Source of the DNA: Hyunsoonleella jejuensis
Lineage (GTDB): Bacteria; Bacteroidota; Bacteroidia; Flavobacteriales; Flavobacteriaceae
Direction of reading: 5' to 3'
DNA length: 64,000 bases
Assembly: GCF_900111025.1 (NCBI RefSeq)
Contig: NZ_FOFN01000002.1
Location: 62,001-126,000, forward strand
This document shows positions 31,093 through 40,408 of this stretch, piece by piece. Position numbers and translations under genes: made by a program. The notes under the pieces are model-generated. The model did no database searches, had not been told where the DNA came from, and saw nothing but the letters and a program-made list of their open reading frames with translations. Numbering within the stretch: the stretch's first letter is position 1; each line of letters opens with the position of its first letter.

Positions 31093-33060
31093 TTAATTAC
31101 CAGATATTATCATCTTTTTATGAACTACTTGGTTATTTTGTAATTTTAATGATAGAATGTAAACCCCTGAATTTAATAGCTTGGAACTAATAATATTCTT
31201 TCTTTTGTTAGAAAATAAACTATTTGTTAAAACTCGCTTTCCAGTGATATCATAAACTATTACTTGTTGAATTTGGAAACGCTGCGGATTAATAATTTCT
31301 ATTTCCGAAGTTGTCGTGTTTTCAAAAAATTTAAAATCAGAAATACTTATGATGTCTTTGCTTAAAGTACTTTGTTTACTAAAAGAAATTTCAAATCTTT
31401 CATTATGTATACCTTCTCCTAAAACGATGCTAAATGTATTGTTTTTTATGTTCGTGTAGCTACCGCTAAGTTTATCATGAAGATAAATAGGTATATTTTC
31501 TGGTATTGCTGTCAAATTATATACCGAAATATCAAAAGGCGTATTGTCTTTGTTTGCTTTTAAGCCTAAAGCTATTTTTACATCTTCATTGTATTTTATA
31601 GATTTTAATACTAATTCTTTGTCTTCTGAAAGCAAATATGCATCCCTAGTTAAACCACCTTCATAATTTCTACCATCAAAAAACCTATTGTAGGTGTTAT
31701 TATTGGGCGTGCCATTTCTAAAAGCTATAACACTTTCTCTATAAAAGGTATTATCAATTTTAGTATGAATTCTTATCTCGGGAATAACTATTGGATTGTT
31801 AATTATATTTAGATAATCAATGCCGTTGTGGGACATGGCTATGACTTCCTGCTTTTCATTTTCTTCACTTTTACCTTTCGTTTGGTTTTTTGCAAAAACA
31901 GAACCATTACCGCCAGTTGTAGAATCTTCGGCAAAATATAATCGCATGGCATTAGTAAACACCGCAGTACCACCTCCGGGTGCGCCGCCATTATCTATGC
32001 TACTTACTATAAAGCCTTGGCCTATTGCAGCATATCGTCTCGCATTGTTTGTTGTAAAATCTTGGGTATTACCTGTTGTAGTGCCATTTACACTACCATC
32101 TAAATTGTAGTTTTCAAAAGGCGCTGTAACGTAAGACCCATTATCAGCTAGATTTGTAGGATCCCCAGGAACATAAACGCTATAGCCACCTTCATAGTCT
32201 GCCAAGTTGTGGGAATTAATGTTTTTTTGCTCCCAGAAGAATGCTTCACCATTAAGAATATTTCTATTATTTGTACCCGTAAACGAAGTAGAACCAAAAC
32301 CGTCGGTTAAAAATAATTTTAAATCTAAAGCGGAAGGATAAGGGTTACCGGTAAGCGTTTCTACTTGGGTTGTGGGTCCAGAACTTGGATCTGCATCAAC
32401 CCCCGTAAATGTGCAATCTATTGAAATATCTCCAGTATTAGGTCGCCCTCTTAGGTCTAAAACATTATTAGCATTTGGGCTACCTTTTAAAGTAAAACCG
32501 TATCCTGAAGGAATGTTTCCTGTATTACCTTGAAAACTCCAACCATTATAACCGCCTGCAGATATTAAGGTGTAAATCCATTGTCTAGACAATCGAGTTG
32601 CAGTACCATTATAAGATCCCGTATATGCATAGTTTGTAGAGTTTATATTGGTTAAATCGGTATGATCCAACGGGTCGTGAATAGTTGTTCCATCAAAATC
32701 CACATTAGCATTGGTAGTGCCATCTATACTTACGCCAACAGGGGAACACCAGAAATTATACTCATAAATTCCTGTGGTTTGATTTTGATATATTGAAAGT
32801 TCACCTGCATCAGAATTTTTAATATCAGTATTTTGAATGAGTTGCGCATCGCCTCTCATGTATATAGTTGATGTTGGCGTCTCTAACCTAATATCATCAT
32901 TTACAAAAAGCACTACGTCTCTTGCATAAAGATAAGCATCGTTATCTACATATAAATCTTGGGCAAAACCAAAACTTAAAATAAATACAGAAATAACAAA
33001 AAGAAGATATCTTCTAATGTTTTTTGAAAAACCAAGTGGTTTTAACGTGAGAAAAATCAT
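31093..33060 (-). CDS. Large secreted protein with type IX secretion sorting domain
   Basis: A protein of 655 residues. The signal peptide ends FGFAQ. The mature part is rich in Asn, Thr, Gly and Tyr, typical of surface beta-structure. The last 80 or so residues form a T9SS type A sorting domain (VIVYDITGKRV, SGVYILSLKLQNNQVVHKKMI) that directs export across the outer membrane and attachment to the surface. No enzymatic domain is recognised. Monocistronic. Confidence 0.88.
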   Translation of the reverse strand: MIFLTLKPLGFSKNIRRYLLFVISVFILSFGFAQDLYVDNDAYLYARDVVLFVNDDIRLETPTSTIYMRGDAQLIQNTDIKNSDAGELSIYQNQTTGIYEYNFWCSPVGVSIDGTTNANVDFDGTTIHDPLDHTDLTNINSTNYAYTGSYNGTATRLSRQWIYTLISAGGYNGWSFQGNTGNIPSGYGFTLKGSPNANNVLDLRGRPNTGDISIDCTFTGVDADPSSGPTTQVETLTGNPYPSALDLKLFLTDGFGSTSFTGTNNRNILNGEAFFWEQKNINSHNLADYEGGYSVYVPGDPTNLADNGSYVTAPFENYNLDGSVNGTTTGNTQDFTTNNARRYAAIGQGFIVSSIDNGGAPGGGTAVFTNAMRLYFAEDSTTGGNGSVFAKNQTKGKSEENEKQEVIAMSHNGIDYLNIINNPIVIPEIRIHTKIDNTFYRESVIAFRNGTPNNNTYNRFFDGRNYEGGLTRDAYLLSEDKELVLKSIKYNEDVKIALGLKANKDNTPFDISVYNLTAIPENIPIYLHDKLSGSYTNIKNNTFSIVLGEGIHNERFEISFSKQSTLSKDIISISDFKFFENTTTSEIEIINPQRFQIQQVIVYDITGKRVLTNSLFSNKRKNIISSKLLNSGVYILSLKLQNNQVVHKKMIISGN

Positions 33061-33214
33061 TTAATTATAGCAATTTACAGCGCTAATATATAAAAAAATA
33101 TCTTTATAACTGGTTTTTTGAGCATTTCGTCGATTTTTTATATAATATAATAAGATTAGGTTTTTTTAGAGGTCTGAATATTTTCATATAAATTTGTGAC
33201 TTATCAGATACGTT

Positions 33215-33400
33215 ATGAAATACTTCAATTATTCGCTTATTCTTCTAGGGGCTATAGTAGCCATGTATGCTAAAGCGGGTGAGCAACAAAACCAGTTACT
33301 CTTAATTTCCGGTATTATAATATTAATGGTTGGGGTTTACAGGATATCAAGAACAATTCCGAGTAAAAGAGATAATAATCAGGATGAAGAAAACAGATAA
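33215..33400 (+). CDS. Small membrane protein, two TM helices
   Basis: A protein of 61 residues with hydrophobic segments about 5-20 and 29-45 and a charged tail. It is preceded by TAAATTTG (33189-33196) as a likely -7 box. The next gene (Smr protein) starts 7 nt after its stop, so the two are an operon. Function unknown. Confidence 0.65.
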   Translation: MKYFNYSLILLGAIVAMYAKAGEQQNQLLLISGIIILMVGVYRISRTIPSKRDNNQDEENR

Positions 33401-33406
33401 GATAAT

Positions 33407-33955
33407 ATGACACTTAAGATTGGTGATAGCGTTTCTGTTTTAGATGAGGATTTATCCGGTGTTATCAAAACGCTTGATGATCATGCGGTAACCATAGAAA
33501 CTAAAGATGGATTTTTATTGAATTTTGATAAAAGCGAATTGATTTTAAATCAAAATTCTATAATAGACCATGCTGTTGAACGTTCTCAAATTCATGAGGT
33601 AATTGCTGAGAAAGAAACCAGAAAGCGAAAGCCGTCTGTAAAAGTGAAACCTAAAGAGCGTGCTCAAGCCGCTATGGAGGTAGATTTACATATTCACCAT
33701 TTGGTGACATCTTCTCGAGGTATGACTAATTTTGAGATACTGAATTTACAAATGCAAACTGCAAAACGCCAATTGGAATTTGCAATGAAAAAACGCATAC
33801 AGCGCGTAGTTTTTATTCATGGCGTAGGCGAAGGGGTACTAAAGGAAGAATTAAAAACACTTTTTAGGCGTTATGATAACCTAAAATTCTACGATGCAAA
33901 TTATCAAAAATATGGTTTAGGTGCTACTGAAGTCTATATTTTTCAGAATAGCTAA
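33407..33955 (+). CDS. DUF2027/Smr-domain protein
   Basis: A protein of 182 residues. The N-terminal beta part (KIGDSVSVLDEDLSGVI) resembles DUF2027. The C-terminal half is an Smr domain with EVDLHIHHL and the HGVGEGVLKEEL nucleotide/nuclease loop. Smr domains nick or bind DNA/RNA. Its stop directly abuts the convergent lipoprotein gene, with no gap. Confidence 0.87.
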   Translation: MTLKIGDSVSVLDEDLSGVIKTLDDHAVTIETKDGFLLNFDKSELILNQNSIIDHAVERSQIHEVIAEKETRKRKPSVKVKPKERAQAAMEVDLHIHHLVTSSRGMTNFEILNLQMQTAKRQLEFAMKKRIQRVVFIHGVGEGVLKEELKTLFRRYDNLKFYDANYQKYGLGATEVYIFQNS

Positions 33956-34960
33956 TTAAGGGAAGTCGGGTGTTATTTTTCTGTCGTCACTTAAACCTGA
34001 AACTCCAGTTAATGTCCCAAAATTAAACTCTTGCTGTGAAACAAAACTTATACTTATTTCTGAAACTATTAACCTTACTCTTAAGGATTTAGAAATAGTA
34101 TGTTCTCTATATTTAGTAGCAGGTGTAGTTATTGCTACATTAGGATTAAGATAATCTGCACCAACATCACTATTGGTTATATCGTTTACCGGTCTTTGGT
34201 CTTGGGTATCATTTTCCTCATCTCTTGTTAAAACATCATCGCCGTCATCATCATCGTCTAAATAATCAGGTGTACCATCTCCATCTGTATCTTGGGCATC
34301 CGATAGGTCGCCATTGCCATCAGGATCTGGTTTTTCAGTTGTAGTTAATACGTTGTCACCATCATCATCCTGATCAATAAAATTTGGCAATCCATCATTG
34401 TCAGTATCAAACCCATCTTCAATCATGCCATTGCTATCACCAATATTAGCATCGTTAGGGGCATCGTCTAAATAATTTAACACACCGTCATTGTCATCAT
34501 CCGCAATTGGGTTAATACCGTTGGTACTTTCTAATTCGGCAGGAATCCCGTCATTATCATCCTCAGTAAAAACCCTGATAATAGTAGCAGTAGTAGAATC
34601 ATCACTTTCATCTTTATCAATGTTTAAATCAGCAGGTGGGATATCTTTACAAAATATACCTTCTGTTGGAAAGTCTGCTCTATTATAAGTCCTATAGGTA
34701 AAGGTGGCGTTAGCCTTTGGGATAACTAAAGAGTCATTTTCTGGTTCATCCTCAAAAATATCTTTTAGGGTAAAATTTTCAATTAAAACAGAAACCGTTT
34801 CAGAAGGGTCTTCCTTTGTTTTATAAAAAAGCAAGTTTTCTGATCCACAAGCTTCAAATTCATCATCAAAATCGAACTCAAAATCGATTACATCTCCATC
34901 ACTACATGCAAAAACAACAAGAAGGCCACATGACAAAAACAAAAGAAAGCGATTCCTCAT
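33956..34960 (-). CDS. Lipoprotein with thrombospondin type 3-like Asp repeats
   Basis: A protein of 334 residues. The lipobox VVFACS (Cys19) makes it a lipoprotein. The middle has repeated Ca-binding Asp-rich units (DTDNDGLPNFIDQDDDGDN and similar, about four copies over residues 140-245). Such repeats stiffen surface proteins by binding Ca2+. It is transcribed toward the Smr gene. Function unknown; probably surface-exposed or at the outer membrane. Confidence 0.82.
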   Translation of the reverse strand: MRNRFLLFLSCGLLVVFACSDGDVIDFEFDFDDEFEACGSENLLFYKTKEDPSETVSVLIENFTLKDIFEDEPENDSLVIPKANATFTYRTYNRADFPTEGIFCKDIPPADLNIDKDESDDSTTATIIRVFTEDDNDGIPAELESTNGINPIADDDNDGVLNYLDDAPNDANIGDSNGMIEDGFDTDNDGLPNFIDQDDDGDNVLTTTEKPDPDGNGDLSDAQDTDGDGTPDYLDDDDDGDDVLTRDEENDTQDQRPVNDITNSDVGADYLNPNVAITTPATKYREHTISKSLRVRLIVSEISISFVSQQEFNFGTLTGVSGLSDDRKITPDFP

Positions 34961-35058
34961 AGAATTTTATTTTAAGCAAAAATAAAAGAATTGACTTTAT
35001 AACGCGGCGATTTAGTAATAATTTTATTTAGAGTATTTTTGTTGGAAATTTAACAAAA

Positions 35059-36198
35059 ATGCAACAGGTGTATTTTGATAATGCAGCTACCACACAACTG
35101 CGAGAAGATGTTGTTACAGCGATTACTGAAACTTTAAAAAATAACTATGGAAATGCCTCATCTTCATATAGTTTAGGTAGATTGTCTAAATCTTTAATTG
35201 AGAATTCTAGAAAAACTATTGCAAAAATTTTAAATACCTCAGCAAGCGAAATAATTTTTACTTCTGGAGGCACAGAGGCCGATAATTTGGTGCTGTATAG
35301 CACGGTAAAGGACCTTGGCGTAAAACATATTATCTCAACTAAAATAGAACACCATGCTGTCTTACATACCATAAACGATTTGAAGCTTACCCATAAAATA
35401 CGCGTTAGTTTTTTAAATTTGGACAAGTTTGGCAGGATTAATTTGGAAGAATTAGAACAGTTGCTAATTGATAGCCCAAAAGCTCTTGTGAGCTTAATGC
35501 TGGTAAATAATGAAATAGGTAATATTTTAGATATTAAGGCTATTGGAGAAATGTGTAAAAAATATAATGCGCTATTTCATTCTGATGCAGTTCAGGCAGT
35601 CGGCCATTACACGTTAGACCTGCAGGATATAAACATTGACTTTTTAGCTGCAAGCGCCCATAAATTCCATGGACCTAAAGGTGTAGGTTTTGCATTCATT
35701 AGAAAAAATACAGGAATAAAACCTTTAATTCTCGGTGGAGAGCAGGAGAGAGGCTTACGCGCAGGAACGGAAAGCGTGCATAATATTGTAGGTTTAGAAA
35801 AAGCGATGCTGTTGGCTTATGAGAATTTAGAAAAAGAGACAGTGTATATTAAGTCCTTGAAGTCGTATTTTATTTCTAAACTTAGAAAAGAGATACCGAA
35901 CGTGGGTTTCAATGGGCTTTCAGAAGATATGGAACAAAGCACCTATACGCTGGTTAATGTGCGTTTACCCATTCCTGCAAATAAATCAGCAATGTTTTTA
36001 TTTCAACTAGATTTAAAAGGTATAGCCTGTTCTAAGGGTAGCGCTTGTCAAAGCGGAAGCAACCAAAAGTCTCATGTATTAAGTGAAATTTTAAATGATG
36101 ACGATTTAGAGAAACCTTCGGTGAGGTTTTCGTTTAGTGCATTTAACACCAAAGCAGAAATCGATTATGTTATTGAGGTTTTGAAAAGCCTGATTTAA
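35059..36198 (+). CDS. Cysteine desulfurase
   Basis: A protein of 379 residues, PLP-dependent aminotransferase class V. PLP lysine K202 in SAHKFHGPKG, catalytic Cys in SKGSAC (about C330), substrate motif GTEADN and ATTQLR near the N-terminus. It removes sulfur from cysteine for Fe-S clusters or tRNA thiolation (NifS/IscS-like). No isc or suf genes are adjacent. The stop overlaps the convergent PH-like gene by 4 nt. Confidence 0.93.
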   Translation: MQQVYFDNAATTQLREDVVTAITETLKNNYGNASSSYSLGRLSKSLIENSRKTIAKILNTSASEIIFTSGGTEADNLVLYSTVKDLGVKHIISTKIEHHAVLHTINDLKLTHKIRVSFLNLDKFGRINLEELEQLLIDSPKALVSLMLVNNEIGNILDIKAIGEMCKKYNALFHSDAVQAVGHYTLDLQDINIDFLAASAHKFHGPKGVGFAFIRKNTGIKPLILGGEQERGLRAGTESVHNIVGLEKAMLLAYENLEKETVYIKSLKSYFISKLRKEIPNVGFNGLSEDMEQSTYTLVNVRLPIPANKSAMFLFQLDLKGIACSKGSACQSGSNQKSHVLSEILNDDDLEKPSVRFSFSAFNTKAEIDYVIEVLKSLI

Positions 36199-36728
36199 AG
36201 GTTCTGTCCTTTTTTTATATCAAGTAGAATTAGCTTAATCTCCTCTAAAAGTAGTTCTGTTTTATTGATAGTGCTTGTTTCTGAAGTCTCAGGTTTAGAT
36301 TGCAATAATTCTCTTTGTTCCAATACTTTAGATTTGAAATTATGGGAATCGACAATGCCAATAAGCTTCATGTCACTTCCTTTAGGATTACTATTTCCGG
36401 CAGTTTCAATTTTTAGAATCCTTAAATCTAAATATTTCAAAATAGGGTTCTCAATAAAAGTTAAATCCTGAATATTCTCTAACGGAATCGTTTTTTCAAC
36501 TCTAAAAAACACACCTTTCTTAAACTCTAGGTGTTTTGTGGTAAGTTGGCACTCCAAACTCTCATAATATCTTTTTCCAACATACCGACCTAACCCTAAT
36601 AACCAAATGATTAATATAGGTATACCAATAAAAGAAATTAACAGGAAGAAAGAAACCACCAAGACGACATAGGTTTTGATGTTTCTATTAAATGTTGCTT
36701 GTTGTATAATTTCTATTTTGGCTGCCAT
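36195..36728 (-). CDS. Membrane protein with bacterial PH-like (bPH2/DUF304) domain
   Basis: A protein of 177 residues. Two hydrophobic stretches near the N-terminus (about 20-50), then a bPH2-like beta domain (LECQLTTKHLEFKKGVFFRVEKTIPLENIQDL). It is 6 nt after the PDZ/protease gene and so belongs to that operon. Function unknown. Confidence 0.82.
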   Translation of the reverse strand: MAAKIEIIQQATFNRNIKTYVVLVVSFFLLISFIGIPILIIWLLGLGRYVGKRYYESLECQLTTKHLEFKKGVFFRVEKTIPLENIQDLTFIENPILKYLDLRILKIETAGNSNPKGSDMKLIGIVDSHNFKSKVLEQRELLQSKPETSETSTINKTELLLEEIKLILLDIKKGQNL

Positions 36729-36734
36729 ATATGT

Positions 36735-37931
36735 TTAATCCTGAAATTCTCGTTTTATGGTATAGGTATTGGTCTGGTTATCCTTATTCTTAAACGTAAT
36801 TTCTAATACGTCTGAAGACTTAAAAGGTGATTTCTTAGAAATCATGTCACATATATTAGTAGTTGTTAAATCAATATCGTTTATGCCTAGAATTTCGTCG
36901 CCGTAGCTTATTTTATCCTTTAGTTCTTCATCCCAAACTACACCTACAATTAGTTTATTGTTTTCTAGAACAGGGGTAAAGCCTAATAATTTTTCCTTTA
37001 AATCATTGGTTTCATTAAAACCATTAAAATAAAATCTTTTCTTTTTAAAATCTAGGGTTACTACGCCGTATTTTAAGATGTCGGAACCGATTCTTGAATG
37101 GTCATCGTCTGTGGTGAACGTCGAAACATTCTTAAAAAGACTACTGTTAATTAAAATCTCAGGAATTTTTAATCTATATTTCGTATTAGTTTCAGACGCT
37201 CCGAAAAGCCCCATGCCCGAAACACCTTCGTTACTTAACACTGATGCTGCCACTTTGTGTTTATTAAATAAATCTAACCTTCGTTTACTCATATCGTAAA
37301 ACCCGCTGGCTCCAGTATCAAATAATAGTTTTTCAGTAACTGTAACGTCTCCCTTAAGCTTAATTTCAATATATGGGCTACCTTGAGCGTTTACAATAAA
37401 CAACTTCGTAGGTGCTTCATCTCCTAATCTTAAGTTTTTAAGTGAATTTGTAAGTACTAATTCCTTTGTTTCGGGATTTATTTGAACAATTGATTTTTGA
37501 AGTAAATTGCTTCCTATGATGCCATCTATTTCAAAACAATCAAATAGTATATTTTCAGATTTGTCAAACACCAAAGCACTTGTATTACTAAATGTTATAT
37601 CTCCAACTGTAATTTCTTTAAGCGTAATTAAATTCATTTTTTGCTTTCTATCATTAGAATCTGATATTGTCAAAGCTCTTCCAGAAGAATATTTCACAAC
37701 ACTCAACAAGCTTGTTGATATTACATTTGGTGCACCTGTATCAAACAAAAATTGATAGGTACTGTCTTTAATTGTTACAGGTATGATGATTTTATCATTT
37801 ACATTTTTATACGTTATGCTTGTGAAGTATTTTTTGGTATTAGTATCGCCGGTTTTAAACTTTGTTTTTTGCGCAAACCCTGCTGATATGCACAGAAAAA
37901 ACAGACAGAATTTAAATAGGCTTTTGTTCAT
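36735..37931 (-). CDS. Retropepsin-like aspartyl protease with PDZ domain
   Basis: A protein of 398 residues with a signal peptide (ends GFAQ). Two Asp-Thr-Gly motifs (DTGAP near 69, DTGAS near 205) with flanking GIIGSNLL/IGSDIL elements match pepsin-like bilobed proteases of Bacteroidota. The C-terminal 90 residues are PDZ-like (GDEILGIND). Periplasmic or outer-membrane. 2 nt after the TonB receptor gene, so co-transcribed with it. Confidence 0.87.
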   Translation of the reverse strand: MNKSLFKFCLFFLCISAGFAQKTKFKTGDTNTKKYFTSITYKNVNDKIIIPVTIKDSTYQFLFDTGAPNVISTSLLSVVKYSSGRALTISDSNDRKQKMNLITLKEITVGDITFSNTSALVFDKSENILFDCFEIDGIIGSNLLQKSIVQINPETKELVLTNSLKNLRLGDEAPTKLFIVNAQGSPYIEIKLKGDVTVTEKLLFDTGASGFYDMSKRRLDLFNKHKVAASVLSNEGVSGMGLFGASETNTKYRLKIPEILINSSLFKNVSTFTTDDDHSRIGSDILKYGVVTLDFKKKRFYFNGFNETNDLKEKLLGFTPVLENNKLIVGVVWDEELKDKISYGDEILGINDIDLTTTNICDMISKKSPFKSSDVLEITFKNKDNQTNTYTIKREFQD

Positions 37932-37933
37932 AT

Positions 37934-40396
37934 CTAAAACTTCATTGTGGTTCTAACATTAAAAACTCGCGGTGTTAAAAAGTTGGGAATGGAATATTGA
38001 CGCTTACTGTACACATCGCGCACCCAAGTATTAGTAATAGAGTTTTGAACATCAAAAATATTGAAAATCTCAAAACCGAAAGCCAATTCTTTAAAAGGCT
38101 TTTTCCAACCGCTTTTGAATTGCTTGTCTTGATCTACTAGAACAAATTGAAACCCAACATCGGCACGTTTATAATCAGGCAATCTTAATTGAAAATCATA
38201 AGGGTTGGCATAACTAGGTGAGCCCCCAGGCAATCCAGTGTTATAAACCAAATTTAAATATACCCGCATGTTTGGAATATTTGGCACATAATCTTGAAAT
38301 AATGCTGCAAATTTTAAACGCTGATCGGTTGGTCTTGAAATATAACCCTGATTATCAATATTTTCTTCGGTCTTTAAATACCCAAAACTAAACCATGATT
38401 CTGTTCCAGGAACAAACTCACCATTTAACCGCATATCTAAGCCATAGGCGTAAGCTTTGGCATTGTTTCTAGCGCGATACCTAATGCGCACATTCTCTAA
38501 AGTATAAGGATTTACATTTGTAAGATTTTTATAATATACTTCTGAAGTCAATTTAAAAGGTCTGTCCCACATTTTAAAACTATAATCATTTCCTAAAACC
38601 AAATGAACCGATTTTTGGGCTTTCACATTTGGTCTTACTGTGCCTGTAGAATCTCTTAACTCGCGATAGAAAGGTGGTTGATAATACAAACCCGCTGCTG
38701 CTCTAAACAACATATCTTTCTTCCAGTTGGGTTTTATCGCAAATTGTCCTCTTGGGCTAAACACGGTTTGGTTTGATGAAGTGACACCTTCACCTTTAAC
38801 CCCCCAGTTATGGGCTCGTATTCCTGCATTATACCAAACATCACTTTCGCCTAGAGTAGAGCGTTTGCTCCATTGTACGTAAGCTTGTAAGCGGTTAATC
38901 TGCGTATTATTTCTTGCTCTAACATTGGTAAAGAGCGTTATGGGGCCTTCATAAGCAATATAGGGTTGCTCGTTTCTGGGAATGGTTCTTGGCGGTCTTA
39001 TGGAAAACCCTGCAGAGTCAATAACCTCCCATTCTACAAGGCGATCGCGTATGTCTTCGTGTGTATATTTAACAGACCACTCAAATCTATTATCATTAAT
39101 CTTTAAATCACCTTTGGTTTGAATAGTAGAAATCAAGGCGTCCAAATCGTTCCTACCATGATTTAGTTGACTGCCTATCCCTTCACTAAATTCTACTTCA
39201 CCTAAATTTTCATCACCAATATTCCCATTTACTTCGCCTAAATTATACTGTGCCAAAATATCAAAGTACTCTTCTTCTGTGGTATGGTAGGTTGATGCCG
39301 TAAGATTTAACGTTAAATCTTCATTAGCGAAATACGTGCCCTGAAATGCACCAAAATACGTTTGGTATTCTGTTTTTTCCTGTCCTTCGTAAAATACAAT
39401 AAGCGCCACAGGATCAGCAAGTGTTCCAAAGTTCGTTTGCCTTGTAAGAGGCTCGTAATCATATTTATTTAGTGAAGCATTTCCTAAAAAGCTTAAATGA
39501 AATTTATTTGTTAATTTATAGGTAAAATACCCTTGTAAGTCAGCAAAAACAGGACGGAAGTTAGTTTGTGTTTGTTTGGCATCAACAAATAAATTATTAT
39601 TTCTGTATCTCGCACCAACAATACTGGTGAATTTAGAGTCTTTATTAATATTTTCAACAGAGACAGCTGCCCCCAAAAGACTTAAATCGGCATTTACCTC
39701 AAACTGATAAGGCGTTTTGTATGTTATATCCAGTACTGAAGACAACTTATCCCCATACTTAGCCTGAAAACCACCGGCCGAAAAATCTACATTCTGTACC
39801 AAATCACTATTTACAAAACTCAACCCTTCTTGCTGGCCAGAACGCACCAAAAAAGGACGATACACTTCAATACCGTTAATGTAAACCAAGTTTTCATCGT
39901 AATTCCCGCCCCTTACCGAATACTGTGTGCTTAGTTCATTATTATTACTAACACCAGGCAATGTAAGTAGTAAATTCTCCACACCAGCGTTTGCGCCAGG
40001 TATTTTTCTTATGGTTTCTGGTTGTAACGTTATAATGCCTTCAACTTCTTTTCGTCGGTCTCCAGAAATTACAACTGCCGCAATTTGTTGTATTGTCTCA
40101 CTTAAAACTGGATTAAACTCTTTAATTACTCCATTTTTCAAATTAAAAGTAACCACTACTTTTTTATGTGAAATATGAGTAAATTCAATGGTTACATCTT
40201 GATTGGCAGGAATATTTAAGGAGTAAAATCCGTTTTCGTTAGTTGTAGTGCCTATAGTATCGGCCTTAACTGACACATTTTGAAGCGGTAAATTGTTCTC
40301 ATCAAGAATAACCCCTTTTATGGTAGCTTCTTGAGCAAAACCAATTAGGAATGAAAAAAACAAAAGTAATGTGGCTAGTTTATAATGCGTTTTCAA
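37934..40396 (-). CDS. TonB-dependent outer-membrane receptor
   Basis: A protein of 820 residues. Signal peptide (GFAQ), CarboxypepD_reg-like domain (about 22-105, ATIKGVILDENNLPLQNV), plug domain (about 115-220) and a beta-barrel ending in Phe (TTMKF). It takes up or signals with large substrates across the outer membrane using TonB. There is no SusD partner, so it is not a classical polysaccharide locus. Same operon as the M23 peptidase (12 nt) and the PDZ protease. Confidence 0.92.
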   Translation of the reverse strand: MKTHYKLATLLLFFSFLIGFAQEATIKGVILDENNLPLQNVSVKADTIGTTTNENGFYSLNIPANQDVTIEFTHISHKKVVVTFNLKNGVIKEFNPVLSETIQQIAAVVISGDRRKEVEGIITLQPETIRKIPGANAGVENLLLTLPGVSNNNELSTQYSVRGGNYDENLVYINGIEVYRPFLVRSGQQEGLSFVNSDLVQNVDFSAGGFQAKYGDKLSSVLDITYKTPYQFEVNADLSLLGAAVSVENINKDSKFTSIVGARYRNNNLFVDAKQTQTNFRPVFADLQGYFTYKLTNKFHLSFLGNASLNKYDYEPLTRQTNFGTLADPVALIVFYEGQEKTEYQTYFGAFQGTYFANEDLTLNLTASTYHTTEEEYFDILAQYNLGEVNGNIGDENLGEVEFSEGIGSQLNHGRNDLDALISTIQTKGDLKINDNRFEWSVKYTHEDIRDRLVEWEVIDSAGFSIRPPRTIPRNEQPYIAYEGPITLFTNVRARNNTQINRLQAYVQWSKRSTLGESDVWYNAGIRAHNWGVKGEGVTSSNQTVFSPRGQFAIKPNWKKDMLFRAAAGLYYQPPFYRELRDSTGTVRPNVKAQKSVHLVLGNDYSFKMWDRPFKLTSEVYYKNLTNVNPYTLENVRIRYRARNNAKAYAYGLDMRLNGEFVPGTESWFSFGYLKTEENIDNQGYISRPTDQRLKFAALFQDYVPNIPNMRVYLNLVYNTGLPGGSPSYANPYDFQLRLPDYKRADVGFQFVLVDQDKQFKSGWKKPFKELAFGFEIFNIFDVQNSITNTWVRDVYSKRQYSIPNFLTPRVFNVRTTMKF

Positions 40397-40408
40397 AGGT
40401 GTTTTAGT

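Noticed and set aside
33175-33186. TGAATATTTTCA upstream of the small membrane protein at 33215
   Set aside because: The likely -7 box (33189-33196) almost touches it, so the spacing does not fit the island layout, and the gene is in the housekeeping half.
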